In this document: positions 1 to 8,500 of the stretch, in pieces
Numbering within the stretch: position 1 is the stretch's first letter
Layout: the number at the start of each line of letters is the position of its first letter
DNA from: Paraglaciecola mesophila KMM 241
GTDB lineage: Bacteria > Pseudomonadota > Gammaproteobacteria > Enterobacterales > Alteromonadaceae
Length of the DNA: 35,746 nt
NCBI RefSeq assembly: GCF_000315015.1
Contig: NZ_BAEP01000085.1
Coordinates: forward strand, 1 to 35,746
Reading direction: 5' to 3'
The notes under the pieces: model-generated
The model's database searches: none
Seen by the model: only the letters and a program-made list of their open reading frames with translations
Told to the model about the DNA's origin: nothing
Program-made: the position numbers and the translations under genes

Positions 1-32
1 GTTGCTTATAGACTATGCACTATCAATAAAAA

Positions 33-62
33 CCAAAAAAAAAGGCTGCCCATTGGCAGCCT
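33..62 (-). terminator. Rho-independent terminator of the DUF1328 gene
   Basis: An 8-bp perfect stem (AGGCTGCC / GGCAGCCT, loop CATT) is followed on the minus strand by a run of about nine T residues. It lies 19 bases after the stop of the DUF1328 gene, which reads toward it. Confidence 0.85.
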
Positions 63-80
63 GATCATGAATTAAGGTAG

Positions 81-242
81 CTAGACTTTTCTTCTGCCCA
101 TCACCACTGAAATAACCAGTAGGACTAAAAATACGAAGAAAATGATTTTTGCGATACCGGCTGCAGAGCCTGCAATTCCGCCGAATCCCAACACTGCAGC
201 AACCAGTGCGATAACTAAAAATATAACGGCCCAACGTAACAT
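81..242 (-). CDS. DUF1328 (YtjA-type) small membrane protein
   Basis: A 53-residue, almost entirely hydrophobic protein that starts [13 protein letters not shown] and ends in the basic tail MGRRKV. Two membrane helices are visible, roughly residues 4-22 and 27-47, separated by a Gly/Ala-rich turn ([13 protein letters not shown]). Length and pattern are those of the DUF1328/YtjA family, which sits in the inner membrane and has no defined biochemical role. The start at 242 is chosen over an upstream ATG at 350 because AAAGGAA lies 6-7 bases before it and because family members begin at this MLRWA. It is a single-gene unit closed by its own terminator. Assignment to the family is firm; function is unknown. 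Confidence 0.85.
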   Translation of the reverse strand: MLRWAVIFLVIALVAAVLGFGGIAGSAAGIAKIIFFVFLVLLVISVVMGRRKV

Positions 243-519
243 AACTATTCCTTTTAACAATGAGTGGACTTTAACTAATGCTTCAAACGTGCCAACGAAT
301 GCTATAGGTAGAAAAACGTATATAAAACGTGGGGTTGAGCACAGGTGCATTGTTTAAATACGGGTCTAACCAGCTTTGAAAGCATGAATAATTTTGTTAC
401 CTATTTGTAAGATTTTCACGTGTTGTTATTGATGACTAGGGGCTGGTGTGCATCAATCAATACTGTCATAAGGGATTGGATTGAACATCATTAAGTGTGA
501 AACATAAGGTAGAGTGAAA

Positions 520-558
520 AAGAAAAAGCGCGTGAAGAAACAGTTCTTCACGCGCTTT
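520..558 (-). terminator. Rho-independent terminator of the CsbD gene
   Basis: A perfect 15-bp stem (AAAGCGCGTGAAGAA and its complement) with a 4-base loop lies 35 bases past the CsbD stop. On the minus strand it is followed by a T-rich tract (TTCTTTTTC). The arms are unusually long. Confidence 0.85.
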
Positions 559-592
559 CAGTTATATTTTTAATAGTACGAGTGGCTGATGA

Positions 593-790
593 TTAATGAT
601 TGTCGAAGAAGTCGTCTACCTCGCGCTCTGCTTCTTCCTTAGACTTGCCGTACTTCTCTTGAATTTTGCCCACCAGTTCAGTGCGGCTGCCTTTCATTTT
701 ATCTACATCGTCATCGGTGAGGTCGCCCCACTTCTGCTGGGCTTTACCTTTTAATTGTTTCCAATTTCCTTCAGCTTGATCTTGATTCAT
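593..790 (-). CDS. CsbD-family stress protein (YjbJ-like)
   Basis: A 65-residue hydrophilic, highly charged protein. The sequence shows the CsbD signature: NWKQLKGKAQQKWGDLTDDD near the N-terminus, then GKIQEKYGKSKEEAE and a C-terminal acidic stretch. E. coli YjbJ is the closest well-known relative; the family is abundant under general stress and in stationary phase, but its molecular role is unclear. Two adjacent ATGs exist, at 793 and 790. The second is preferred because GGAGATA then has normal spacing and because YjbJ begins MNKDE, matching MNQDQ here. It stands alone, with its own terminator downstream. Confidence 0.85.
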   Translation of the reverse strand: MNQDQAEGNWKQLKGKAQQKWGDLTDDDVDKMKGSRTELVGKIQEKYGKSKEEAEREVDDFFDNH

Positions 791-1161
791 CATTATCTCC
801 TTTGTTGAGAAAATACTGCGAAAATCGCCTGAACACCCATTGCGCACAGACGTGCTTCAATAGGTAAATAGCAATGACTATGCCAGCGTGAATACGACAG
901 CGCTGATACGACAACATGAGTCCGTTAGTGCGATGGCAACATGGAAATGTCAGGATTAAAATGACACGCCAACCTTGTACTCGGGTTAGCAGTTCGTTAA
1001 GCCGAATATAGTAAAGCCGTATCAGATGAAACTGTCTTGAGCGAGGCAACTTAAAGCGAGGCTCCTCCAGGCTCGGCCATCTCATGTCAGAAAGCATCAA
1101 TGCAAATGTGATGCTCATTAACAGTGTTGGGCGAAGCTTGTAATGGGTAAAAGCGAGGCCT
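791..1161. other. Intergenic region without a recognisable gene
   Basis: About 370 bases between the CsbD start and the end of the MmcQ/YjbR gene. A minus-strand reading frame of 115 codons crosses it, but it has no ribosome binding site, resembles no family I know, and runs into the CsbD gene. The region must hold the CsbD promoter. Nothing else stands out. Confidence 0.4.
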
Positions 1162-1650
1162 TCATAGGTGAAGCAGAATGGATACCTGTGCTTTCTTCGG
1201 CAGCTTATTCACCACCAGCATAAAAGAGTGTTTTATCATTCGTTGAAGCTCACCGGCTGGTAAGCTGCCGTCCAAAATAACGGTATTCCAATGTTGTTTA
1301 TTCATGTGATACCCAGGGATGACTGCGCTAAAAACGTCTCGCAGCATAACGGCCTCATGAGGATCACACTTTAAGTTCATCCAATACTTCTTACTGCATC
1401 CATTACTGTCCTCCTTACAGCATCCCTTAGTGCACTCATCACTGGCTTGCGCATCGTTAGTGCTAGCAATGTGAGTGGTTGCACTGGGAGTCGCTTTGCC
1501 CAAAGAGAGGGTAGCGAACATTTTACCTTTAACTTTGAAAACCGCGACCTCAGGTCCAAACGGAAAGTCTTCAACTGTATCAGGGAAGTCTAAAAGCCAG
1601 TTACGTGTTTGGGCATAGACTTGGCTGTGTGCTTGGTCTTGGCTATGCAT
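1162..1650 (-). CDS. MmcQ/YjbR-family protein with Cys-rich insert
   Basis: A 162-residue protein. The family core is visible at both ends: TRNWLLDFPDTVEDFPFGPE-VAVFKVKGKMFATLS (about residues 15-50) and, at the C-terminus, PGYHMNKQHWNTVILDG followed by a basic helix with NKLPKK. MmcQ/YjbR proteins are small CyaY-like fold proteins, probably DNA-binding, without a settled role. Between the halves, residues 51-88 form an extra Ser/Thr/Ala-rich stretch ending in a cluster of four cysteines (C73, C77, C78, C85). Usual members run about 110-120 residues, so this insert explains the added length. The start at 1650 has AAGGACAC just before it. No co-transcribed neighbour is evident. Confidence 0.8.
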   Translation of the reverse strand: MHSQDQAHSQVYAQTRNWLLDFPDTVEDFPFGPEVAVFKVKGKMFATLSLGKATPSATTHIASTNDAQASDECTKGCCKEDSNGCSKKYWMNLKCDPHEAVMLRDVFSAVIPGYHMNKQHWNTVILDGSLPAGELQRMIKHSFMLVVNKLPKKAQVSILLHL

Positions 1651-2015
1651 GTGTCCTTCCCCTCATTCTTTTTCTTGCTCCTGTGCTTGCTTCTGTTCTG
1701 GCGCTGTCTTTGAGGTTATTTTAGAAGTAGTTTGTGAAGCCGTTATTTTCATTTTAAAACCAGCGTAAAAACAAACAGAGGTAAGGCGTAATATAGCGCT
1801 ATTTTTTACTTAGGCTACCACCTGTTTGATGGCATTTAACCAAAAGGTTAAAAGACGCCAGCCGAAGTATTTGCCATTAACGTGCAATATTATTGGCGCT
1901 GACCTTGTCTTTACTTATACAAACATATAATTCGTAACAAAAACGCTCCAAAAAATCGCTAAATACAGCGCTAAGTAAAACGTTAATTGAGCTCAGCTCA
2001 AAAAGGAATATACAC
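1651..2015. promoter_or_regulatory. Divergent upstream region, mmcQ-like gene and YHS gene
   Basis: 365 bases without a gene between divergently read genes. It must hold both promoters. An AT-rich stretch at 1780-1812 contains the self-complementary ATAGCGCTAT, and AAAAAGGAATA shortly before 2016 is a good ribosome binding site for the YHS gene. No other structure was recognised. Confidence 0.4.
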
Positions 2016-2549
2016 ATGCTAGGCAAGAAAATAATGAAAATCACAGGGTTACTCTTTGCGTTTTACCTTTTAACAATGAATATTGCGTTCGCTGAATCCA
2101 TCGACAGAGCCTCTGTTGAAAAACAAGCAACATTAGCCCTGCAAGGGTTTGACCCAACAACCTATTTCAACCTAAGCGGCGCTAAATAGGGTAGCGATGC
2201 TTTTCAGGCCGTGTACATGGGTCAGCGCTATTTATTTGCCAATGAAAAGAAACAGCAAAAATTCGCCAATAATCCTGCACAGTATTTACCCCAATTTGGC
2301 GCGCTTTGCGCCCACTCTTTGGTAATGGAAAAAGACGTTATTGCAGACCCTTCGATTTACACCATTGAGGCAGGTAAGTTGTATATGTTCGTTTCACAAG
2401 AGGCGAAAAGTGAATGGATTAAAGACAGTAGCAAAAACCTCATTGCTGCTACCAAGCATTGGCAGTATAAGTCTGAAAAACGTTTTGAGCAGATTGCAGC
2501 CAAAAAACGCTGGAAAAAAGATAACAGCGTTAAGTTGTTTACCTTTTAA
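2016..2549 (+). pseudogene. Secreted YHS-domain protein gene broken by an in-frame TAG
   Basis: A reading frame starting at ATG 2016, with an AAGGAATA ribosome binding site, runs in one frame to 2549 except for a single amber codon at 2187-2189. Before the stop it encodes a signal peptide (about residues 7-26, ending IAFA-ES) and the typical entry QGFDPTTYFNLSGAK. After it, GSDAFQAVYMGQRYLFANE, then FGALCAHSL, ADPSIYTIEAGKLYMFV and WIKD complete a YHS domain. In relatives this position is an ordinary residue inside a GK-x-x-GS segment. So one base change separates this from an intact protein of about 177 residues. It may be a recent pseudogene, a sequencing error, or suppressed. YHS proteins of this sort are periplasmic and of unclear function, with a possible metal-binding cysteine (GALCAH). 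Confidence 0.8.
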
Positions 2550-2660
2550 TTTCTTGGTTTGGGCACGTTTGATAACATACGCGCTCGTCATGGACTTGCT
2601 TGATTCTAGGGCTTAGCGCGGGCTCTTGAGAACGACTCAGATCAGCTTAAAAACCCACAA

Positions 2661-2686
2661 AAAAAGGAGCAACTATGCTCCTTTTT
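2661..2686. terminator. Bidirectional terminator between YHS and phosphoribosyltransferase genes
   Basis: Perfect 10-bp arms AAAAAGGAGC / GCTCCTTTTT with a 6-base loop lie between the convergent YHS gene and the phosphoribosyltransferase gene. The A-run and T-run on either side allow termination in both directions. Confidence 0.85.
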
Positions 2687-2717
2687 CAATCCGGTTTACA
2701 AGATAAACTCGGCGTTA

Positions 2718-3275
2718 TTACACCAAGATGTCACGTACGTTGGCTAAATCTGTTTTGCCATTGATGATTTCATCTGGGGTTAAGCCTGAAATCTCATGGG
2801 GAAATACCAACCACTCTGCACTTTCGTGTACAAAGTAATCTGGCACTATGTCAGTTTTATTGTTTTGCGGCTTATAGTAAGGGCAAGCAATACGAATGTT
2901 TTTCGGCATATTAGCGCGAGACAACTTCTTAATTTGCTTGATCAGCGCGTCAACACTGCGGCCTGAATCAAACACATCATCAACAATAAGCAAGTCATCT
3001 TCCGCATTGGCGTTTTCAATCAAATAATGCAAACCGTGCACTTTGATGGTTTTTGATTGTTGATCGATACCGTAATAAGACGAAGTACGCACGGCAATGT
3101 GGTCCGTTTCTACTTTTTTAAAGTCGAAGTATTCTTGAACTGCGATACCAATTGGCGCACCACCGCGCCAGATGCCAATAATAAAATGCGGACGAAAACC
3201 ATCTTCGTACACTTTTGATGCTAAGCGAAATGAATCTTCTAATAATTGCTGAGCGGTAATAAACGTTTTTTCCAT
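2718..3275 (-). CDS. Hypoxanthine/purine phosphoribosyltransferase-type protein
   Basis: A 185-residue type I phosphoribosyltransferase. The PRPP-binding loop DDLLIVDDVFDSGRS sits mid-protein, and an early IIGIWRGGAPIG matches the pyrophosphate-binding loop of purine phosphoribosyltransferases. The family transfers phosphoribose from PRPP to a purine base in cytoplasmic salvage. The substrate cannot be decided: hypoxanthine, guanine or xanthine are all possible, and the C-terminal segment (SAEWLVFPHEI) is shared by several bacterial subgroups. The start at 3275 (MEKTF) is preferred over the ATG at 3305 because AAAGGG lies upstream of it. It lies downstream of the LolC/E-type permease in the same direction, 155 bases away, and ends at a strong terminator. 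Confidence 0.8.
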   Translation of the reverse strand: MEKTFITAQQLLEDSFRLASKVYEDGFRPHFIIGIWRGGAPIGIAVQEYFDFKKVETDHIAVRTSSYYGIDQQSKTIKVHGLHYLIENANAEDDLLIVDDVFDSGRSVDALIKQIKKLSRANMPKNIRIACPYYKPQNNKTDIVPDYFVHESAEWLVFPHEISGLTPDEIINGKTDLANVRDILV

Positions 3276-3430
3276 CGAAAAACCCTTTGAAGCGTGGAAT
3301 GCCACTGACTTATTGAGCTAACAAATCAGCGTGCTAATTTTAAATCATCGCCCATTATACACTGAAATCTTGTGATAAGAGACGGCGATTATGGCAAATT
3401 TGTGACGAGCTACCCGACTCGGCAATAAAA

Positions 3431-4642
3431 CTATTCATATTTAAGCGCACTGGCTGGGTCGACCTTCACTGCCCGATAAGCAGGGTAAATACTGGCAGCA
3501 AAGCACAGCAATAAAGAAAACAAAATAAGCATCACCACTTGATGCCAGTGCATGACTATGGGCAACCCTGCCCCGCCAGTAGCCGCCATAATCGGCACAT
3601 TAAATAAGCTCAATAAATTGTTTAATTGGCTTACAAGTAACAAACCGCCTGCTGCGCCAAACAGCGTCCCTTTAATGCCGTTGTATAAGCCATTAAACAA
3701 AAAGACCTGCATAATTCGCCCTCGCGATAATCCTTGGGTCAGCAAAATAGCGATATCGCCTTTCTTCTCGGTCACCACCATCACCAGCGCCGACACAATA
3801 TTAAACGCAGCCACCGCGATAATTAACAGAAGCATTAAGGCCATCATGTTCTTTTCCATCTTAACGGCATCAAACAACGGGCCCTGACGCGTGCGCCAGT
3901 CGTCGCTTTCAAGGCCAAGCTCATTGACCTTGTCGACCACCATTTTATATTCAAATGGATCTTGCAAAAATAACCGCGTTTGAGCGATACGGCTGACCTT
4001 ATTCCGCATCAGTTTAGCGCTGTCATTGATGTTCATTAAAATCACTTTGGCATCAAGCTCTGAGCCCACATCAAACACACCTACCACAGTGAATAAACGC
4101 TGGCTCGGCATTTGTCCAAACGGCCCAAATACGCTGCCCTGGGCAGATAAAATGCGTGTTTGCTCACCCACCCTCAACCCTAAACGGGTTGATAATGCTC
4201 GCCCGACGATAATGCCATAACTGCCGGGGGTTAAATCGGTGATCTGCCCCACTAACATATTCTCGGCAATAATAGAGTGCTCATGGGTGGTTTGGGGCTC
4301 AACGCCTTGGATCATCACCCCTTCTAAGCTACGCGATGACTGCACCACGCCTTCAGACTCAATAAAATCACTGGTGGCGATTACACCCGGTAATTGCGAC
4401 AAGCTCGAAATGTTCTGCTCGTTTTCACCCCGCGTATCTACCACTACGTGCGGCGCAATACCGAGAATACGATCTTTCAAGTCCCCCTCGAATCCGTTCA
4501 TTACAGACAACACTGTAATCAAAGACATTAAACCAAGGGCGATGCCAATAGCAGAAAAGGCGTTAATAAAGGCGATAAATTGATTACCTTTAGACGATTT
4601 TGCGTAGCGCAAACCGATAAATGCAGAAACAGAGTGAAACAT
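3431..4642 (-). CDS. LolC/LolE-family lipoprotein-releasing permease, apparently without adjacent lolD
   Basis: A 403-residue ABC permease of the MacB/FtsX type. One membrane helix at about 20-48 is followed by a long periplasmic domain and three C-terminal helices (about 270-298, 310-340, 365-395). The start, FIGLRYAKSSKGNQFIAFI, and the first-helix motif SVMNGFEGDL are those of LolC/LolE, which with LolD extract outer-membrane lipoproteins from the inner membrane for LolA. The periplasmic GQMPSQRLFTVVGVFDVGSELDA resembles the LolC hook region. In many gammaproteobacteria lolC, lolD and lolE are contiguous and near mfd. Here only one permease is present, and what follows it is a phosphoribosyltransferase. 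Its partners must be elsewhere, or it works as a homodimer like LolF. Assignment to LolC rather than LolE is uncertain. Confidence 0.85.
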   Translation of the reverse strand: MFHSVSAFIGLRYAKSSKGNQFIAFINAFSAIGIALGLMSLITVLSVMNGFEGDLKDRILGIAPHVVVDTRGENEQNISSLSQLPGVIATSDFIESEGVVQSSRSLEGVMIQGVEPQTTHEHSIIAENMLVGQITDLTPGSYGIIVGRALSTRLGLRVGEQTRILSAQGSVFGPFGQMPSQRLFTVVGVFDVGSELDAKVILMNINDSAKLMRNKVSRIAQTRLFLQDPFEYKMVVDKVNELGLESDDWRTRQGPLFDAVKMEKNMMALMLLLIIAVAAFNIVSALVMVVTEKKGDIAILLTQGLSRGRIMQVFLFNGLYNGIKGTLFGAAGGLLLVSQLNNLLSLFNVPIMAATGGAGLPIVMHWHQVVMLILFSLLLCFAASIYPAYRAVKVDPASALKYE

Positions 4643-4990
4643 GCTAGCAATGGACTCTTAGCAAAGGGTTAGGGATAATTCGACGTGCAGGTTACACCAT
4701 GTGGTGTCTCATTAGACTGTATTTAGCTAAAGTCTGTTTATGTAAACTGACTTTATTTTAACTGAGTTTGTTTTAACAAAACGCACAGCATAAATGACTA
4801 CAGTCATAATCGTTTAACTCATGGTAAAGTAAAACGTTTTTTGAATAATACGCTCTGGTCATAGCGCAAACAAGGTTACAATGGTCCAAACTAGAGTTTA
4901 CCGCGTAAAATGCTAAATTAACCGTTAGCCGGCCGATAAAGACAGGCCCTTGGGCCACAGTGAATAACGATACTCATTTTCGGAGAATAC
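4643..4990. promoter_or_regulatory. Divergent promoter region between the Lol permease and the PilZ gene
   Basis: 348 AT-rich bases between divergent genes. Several loosely similar T-rich stretches (GTATTTAGCTAAAGTCTG, TTTATGTAAACTGAC, TTTATTTTAACTGAG) follow one another at about 4710-4770. CGGAGAATAC is the ribosome binding site of the PilZ gene. Promoters are expected in both directions, but no single -35/-10 pair is convincing. No real gene is seen. Confidence 0.4.
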
Positions 4991-5587
4991 ATGCACGGCA
5001 TTAGCCTCGAAGAAAAACAGCAACAATTCAATGAATTTTTCACCATAGAGCATGCCATACGGGTTAACTTTAAAACCGTAGCCGCTGGGTTTACCTTGCC
5101 CGATGTTGACGATTTAGGGGATCACATGCCCTACGCGTTTCGAGTGGCAAGTGAAGCAACCGCCATTGATGCCCAAGCATTACGTCCACTGCGTAACATG
5201 GGAGAACATGCTGTCGAGCTGGCTAACTTTTTAAATGCGCAATCTCGCAAAATTGACCTGTTGATGTCCTTGGTATTACAGCAACAAGACGACCCAAGCT
5301 TGGCTTACGAGTCAGTAATGTTCGGTGGTGGTGGCATTATCGTTAAGTGCGACGAAGCCTACGAGCCTGAGCAAATCATCGAGTTAAAGCTGTTTCTAAA
5401 AGAGGAGGCTTCCGCCATTTTTTGCTATGGCGAAGTCATTGAGTGCCAGCAGGTAGGCGAGCAATATCATGTGTCCCTTATTTATAACTGCATTCGTGAA
5501 GAAGATCAGGATCTTCTGGTACGTGCCAGTTTACATCTTCAAACAGCGCAATTACGCAAACGCGCCAAGCAACAAAAGAACGACTAA
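4991..5587 (+). CDS. PilZ-domain protein upstream of mfd
   Basis: A 198-residue soluble protein. An N-terminal helical half (residues 1-95) precedes a beta-rich half with MFGGGGIIVKC (about 109-119), LKLFLKEEASAIFCYGEVIEC and YHVSLIYNCIREEDQDLLVRASL, the layout of a PilZ domain. PilZ proteins often bind cyclic di-GMP. The usual N-terminal RxxxR motif is not obvious and the D/NxSxxG motif is reduced to a glycine run, so nucleotide binding is doubtful. The C-terminus is very basic (LRKRAKQQK). It starts after a good CGGAG site and ends 5 bases before mfd, so the two are probably co-transcribed. Similar PilZ genes precede mfd in related marine bacteria, from memory. Confidence 0.7.
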   Translation: MHGISLEEKQQQFNEFFTIEHAIRVNFKTVAAGFTLPDVDDLGDHMPYAFRVASEATAIDAQALRPLRNMGEHAVELANFLNAQSRKIDLLMSLVLQQQDDPSLAYESVMFGGGGIIVKCDEAYEPEQIIELKLFLKEEASAIFCYGEVIECQQVGEQYHVSLIYNCIREEDQDLLVRASLHLQTAQLRKRAKQQKND

Positions 5588-5592
5588 TTTAG

Positions 5593-8500
5593 ATGACAGC
5601 AAGTATTTTTAATCCGACCTTGGCCAAAGGCCAACGAGACGCAATTCACTGGGGCAATCTACACGGCAGTAGTTTGGCAATGTCTATTGCCAACGCTGCG
5701 GGTAAAACGAAAGGCCCTATTCTACTGGTCACGGCAGATACCCCAAGCGCCATGAAATTAGAAAAAGAACTAAGCTTTTTCTTACAAGGTAAAAATGTAC
5801 AGGTGCAACTATTCCCTGATTGGGAAACCTTGCCCTACGACAACTTTTCCCCTCATCAAGATATTATTTCACAGCGCTTAGAAACCTTATACCGCCTCAC
5901 TCAAGCCGAGAACTGCGTATTCATCGTGCCGGTTAATACCTTGATGCTGCGCATGGCACCAACAGATTACCTCAGCAAGTATCTGTTGTTTTTAAAGGTC
6001 AATCAAACCTTAGACATCGACTCATTCCGTTCGGGTCTAGAGCGCGCGGGTTATACACACGTTAATCAGGTCATGGGGCACAGTGAGTTTTCAATTCGTG
6101 GCAGTATTATCGATTTATTCCCCATGGGTAGTCAGCAGCCGTTTCGTATCGACTTGTTCGATAATGACGTCGACAGCATTCGCTATTTCGACCCCGACAG
6201 CCAGCGCTCAGGGGATAAAATTGACGAAATTAAGCTGTTACCGGCCCGTGAGTTCCCTACTGACCAAGACGGCATCAAACTGTTTCGCCAGCAATACTTA
6301 GAAAAATTCGACGCCAATAATTCTAAAGAGTCCATCTATTACCAAGTTGGTAAAGGCATGATGCCCGGCGGCATTGAATACTACTTACCGCTGTTTTTCG
6401 AGCAAAGCGCTACCCTGTTTGATTACCTGCACCCAGACACCTTGCTCATGATGCACGGCGATTTAGCCAAGGCCTGTGACTTTTTCTGGAGCGACGTTAA
6501 CGAGCGCTACGAGCAACTGCGTTACAACCTCAGTCGCCCGCTTATGGCGCCCTCTGATTTATTTTTACGCAATGAAGAACTCTTCGGCGCGTTAAAGCAG
6601 TGGCCCCGAATCACCATAGAGCAAAATGCCAAGGAGCAAAAAGCCGGCGTCACCAATTACGACACCCGCACGATTGGTGATATCGCGATAAAATCCCAAA
6701 ACAAAGTACCCTGGGCAACACTTAAACAACGGGTTGCCGATTGGCAAAAAAGCGGCAGTAAAGTGCTGTTTAGCGCGGAATCTCAGGGGCGCCGCGAAAG
6801 CCTGCTCGATTTATTGGGTAAAGCAGGCATCAAACCCAAAGCGTTTGAACACCTAGATGCATTTCAAAAAAGCAAAGAGCTAGTAGGTATTACCATTGGC
6901 TTGGCCGAACACAGTTTCGTGCTCTTTGAAGACAATAAAGAACTGGCGTTTATTACCGAAACCGAATTGCTCGGGCATAAGATCAGTCAGCGCCGTTTGC
7001 GTGACAAACGCCAAGCCACTGACGAAAACGCCGTCATTCGTAACTTGGCTGAACTGGCCATTGGCCAGCCTGTGGTGCATTTAGATCACGGCGTAGGTCG
7101 CTATCTTGGCTTGCAAACATTAGATGCTGGCGGGATCACCACAGAATACCTCACCATTGAATACGCCAAAGAAGCCAAATTGTATGTACCGGTATCCGCG
7201 CTGCATTTAATCAGCCGCTACAGCGGTGGTGATTTAGAAAAAGCCCCTTTGCACAATCTAGGCACCGAAACCTGGAGCAAAGCCAAGCAAAAAGCCGCCG
7301 AGCGTGTGCGAGACGTGGCCGCACAATTACTTGACGTATACGCTAGGCGCGCAGCCAAACCCGGTTACTCTTACAAAATTGCCTGGGACGAATACCAAGC
7401 TTTCAGCGACAGTTTCCCCTTTGAAGAAACCTTAGATCAGCAACAAGCCATCAACGCAGTTATTCAAGACATGGGTAGCAGCAACGCCATGGACAGACTC
7501 GTTTGTGGTGATGTGGGCTTTGGTAAAACCGAAGTCGCTATGCGCGCTGCCTTCATCGCAGCGAATCAAGGTAAACAAGTGGCAATATTGGTTCCCACCA
7601 CATTGCTAGCCCAGCAACATTATGAAAACTTCAAAGACAGATTCGCCGACTGGCCATTTAAGATAGAAGTGATGTCACGTTTTGGCAGTACCAAAGACCA
7701 AAAAGAGGTAATGGCTGGTTTAGACGATGGCAAAGTGGATATTGTGGTGGGCACCCATAAACTGCTGCAAAGCGATGTGAAATTTGATGATTTGGGCTTG
7801 GTCATTATCGATGAAGAGCACCGATTTGGCGTACGCCAAAAAGAGAAATTTAAAGCCTTGCGCTCAGACGTTGACATACTGACCTTAACCGCCACGCCCA
7901 TACCGCGAACGCTTAACATGGCGCTTTCCGGCATGCGCGACTTGTCAATTATTGCGACGCCACCAGCCAAACGTTTGGCGATCAAGACCTTTGTGAACCA
8001 ACGTAGCAAAGAGCTTATCCGTGAAGCCATCATGCGGGAGATTTTGCGCGGTGGTCAGGTGTACTTTCTGCATAACGAAGTGGAAAGTATCGAGCGTACC
8101 GCTGACGAAATAGCCGAAATGGTGCCTGAAGCGCGAATTGCCATAGGCCATGGTCAAATGCGCGAGCGGGAACTTGAAAAGGTCATGGGGGATTTTTACC
8201 ACCAGCGACACAATGTGTTGGTGTGTACCACCATCATTGAAACCGGTATTGACGTTCCTTCAGCGAATACCATTATCATGGACAGAGCGGATCATCTTGG
8301 CCTTGCTCAGTTACACCAATTGCGTGGCCGTGTGGGTCGTTCTCATCACCAAGCTTACGCCTATTTATTAACGCCGCATCCTAAACGCATGACCAAAGAT
8401 GCCAAAAAACGTTTGGAAGCCATTTCCTCACTGGAAGATTTAGGCGCAGGCTTTGCCCTTGCCACTCACGATTTAGAAATACGCGGTGCCGGTGAGTTGC

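Noticed and set aside
771-1118. Minus-strand frame of 115 codons upstream of the CsbD gene
   Set aside because: No ribosome binding site, no family resemblance, overlaps the CsbD start region and has a composition unlike a real protein.
4773-4958. Small minus-strand frame between the Lol permease and PilZ genes
   Set aside because: No ribosome binding site and Cys/Tyr-rich nonsense-like sequence; it lies in a divergent promoter region.
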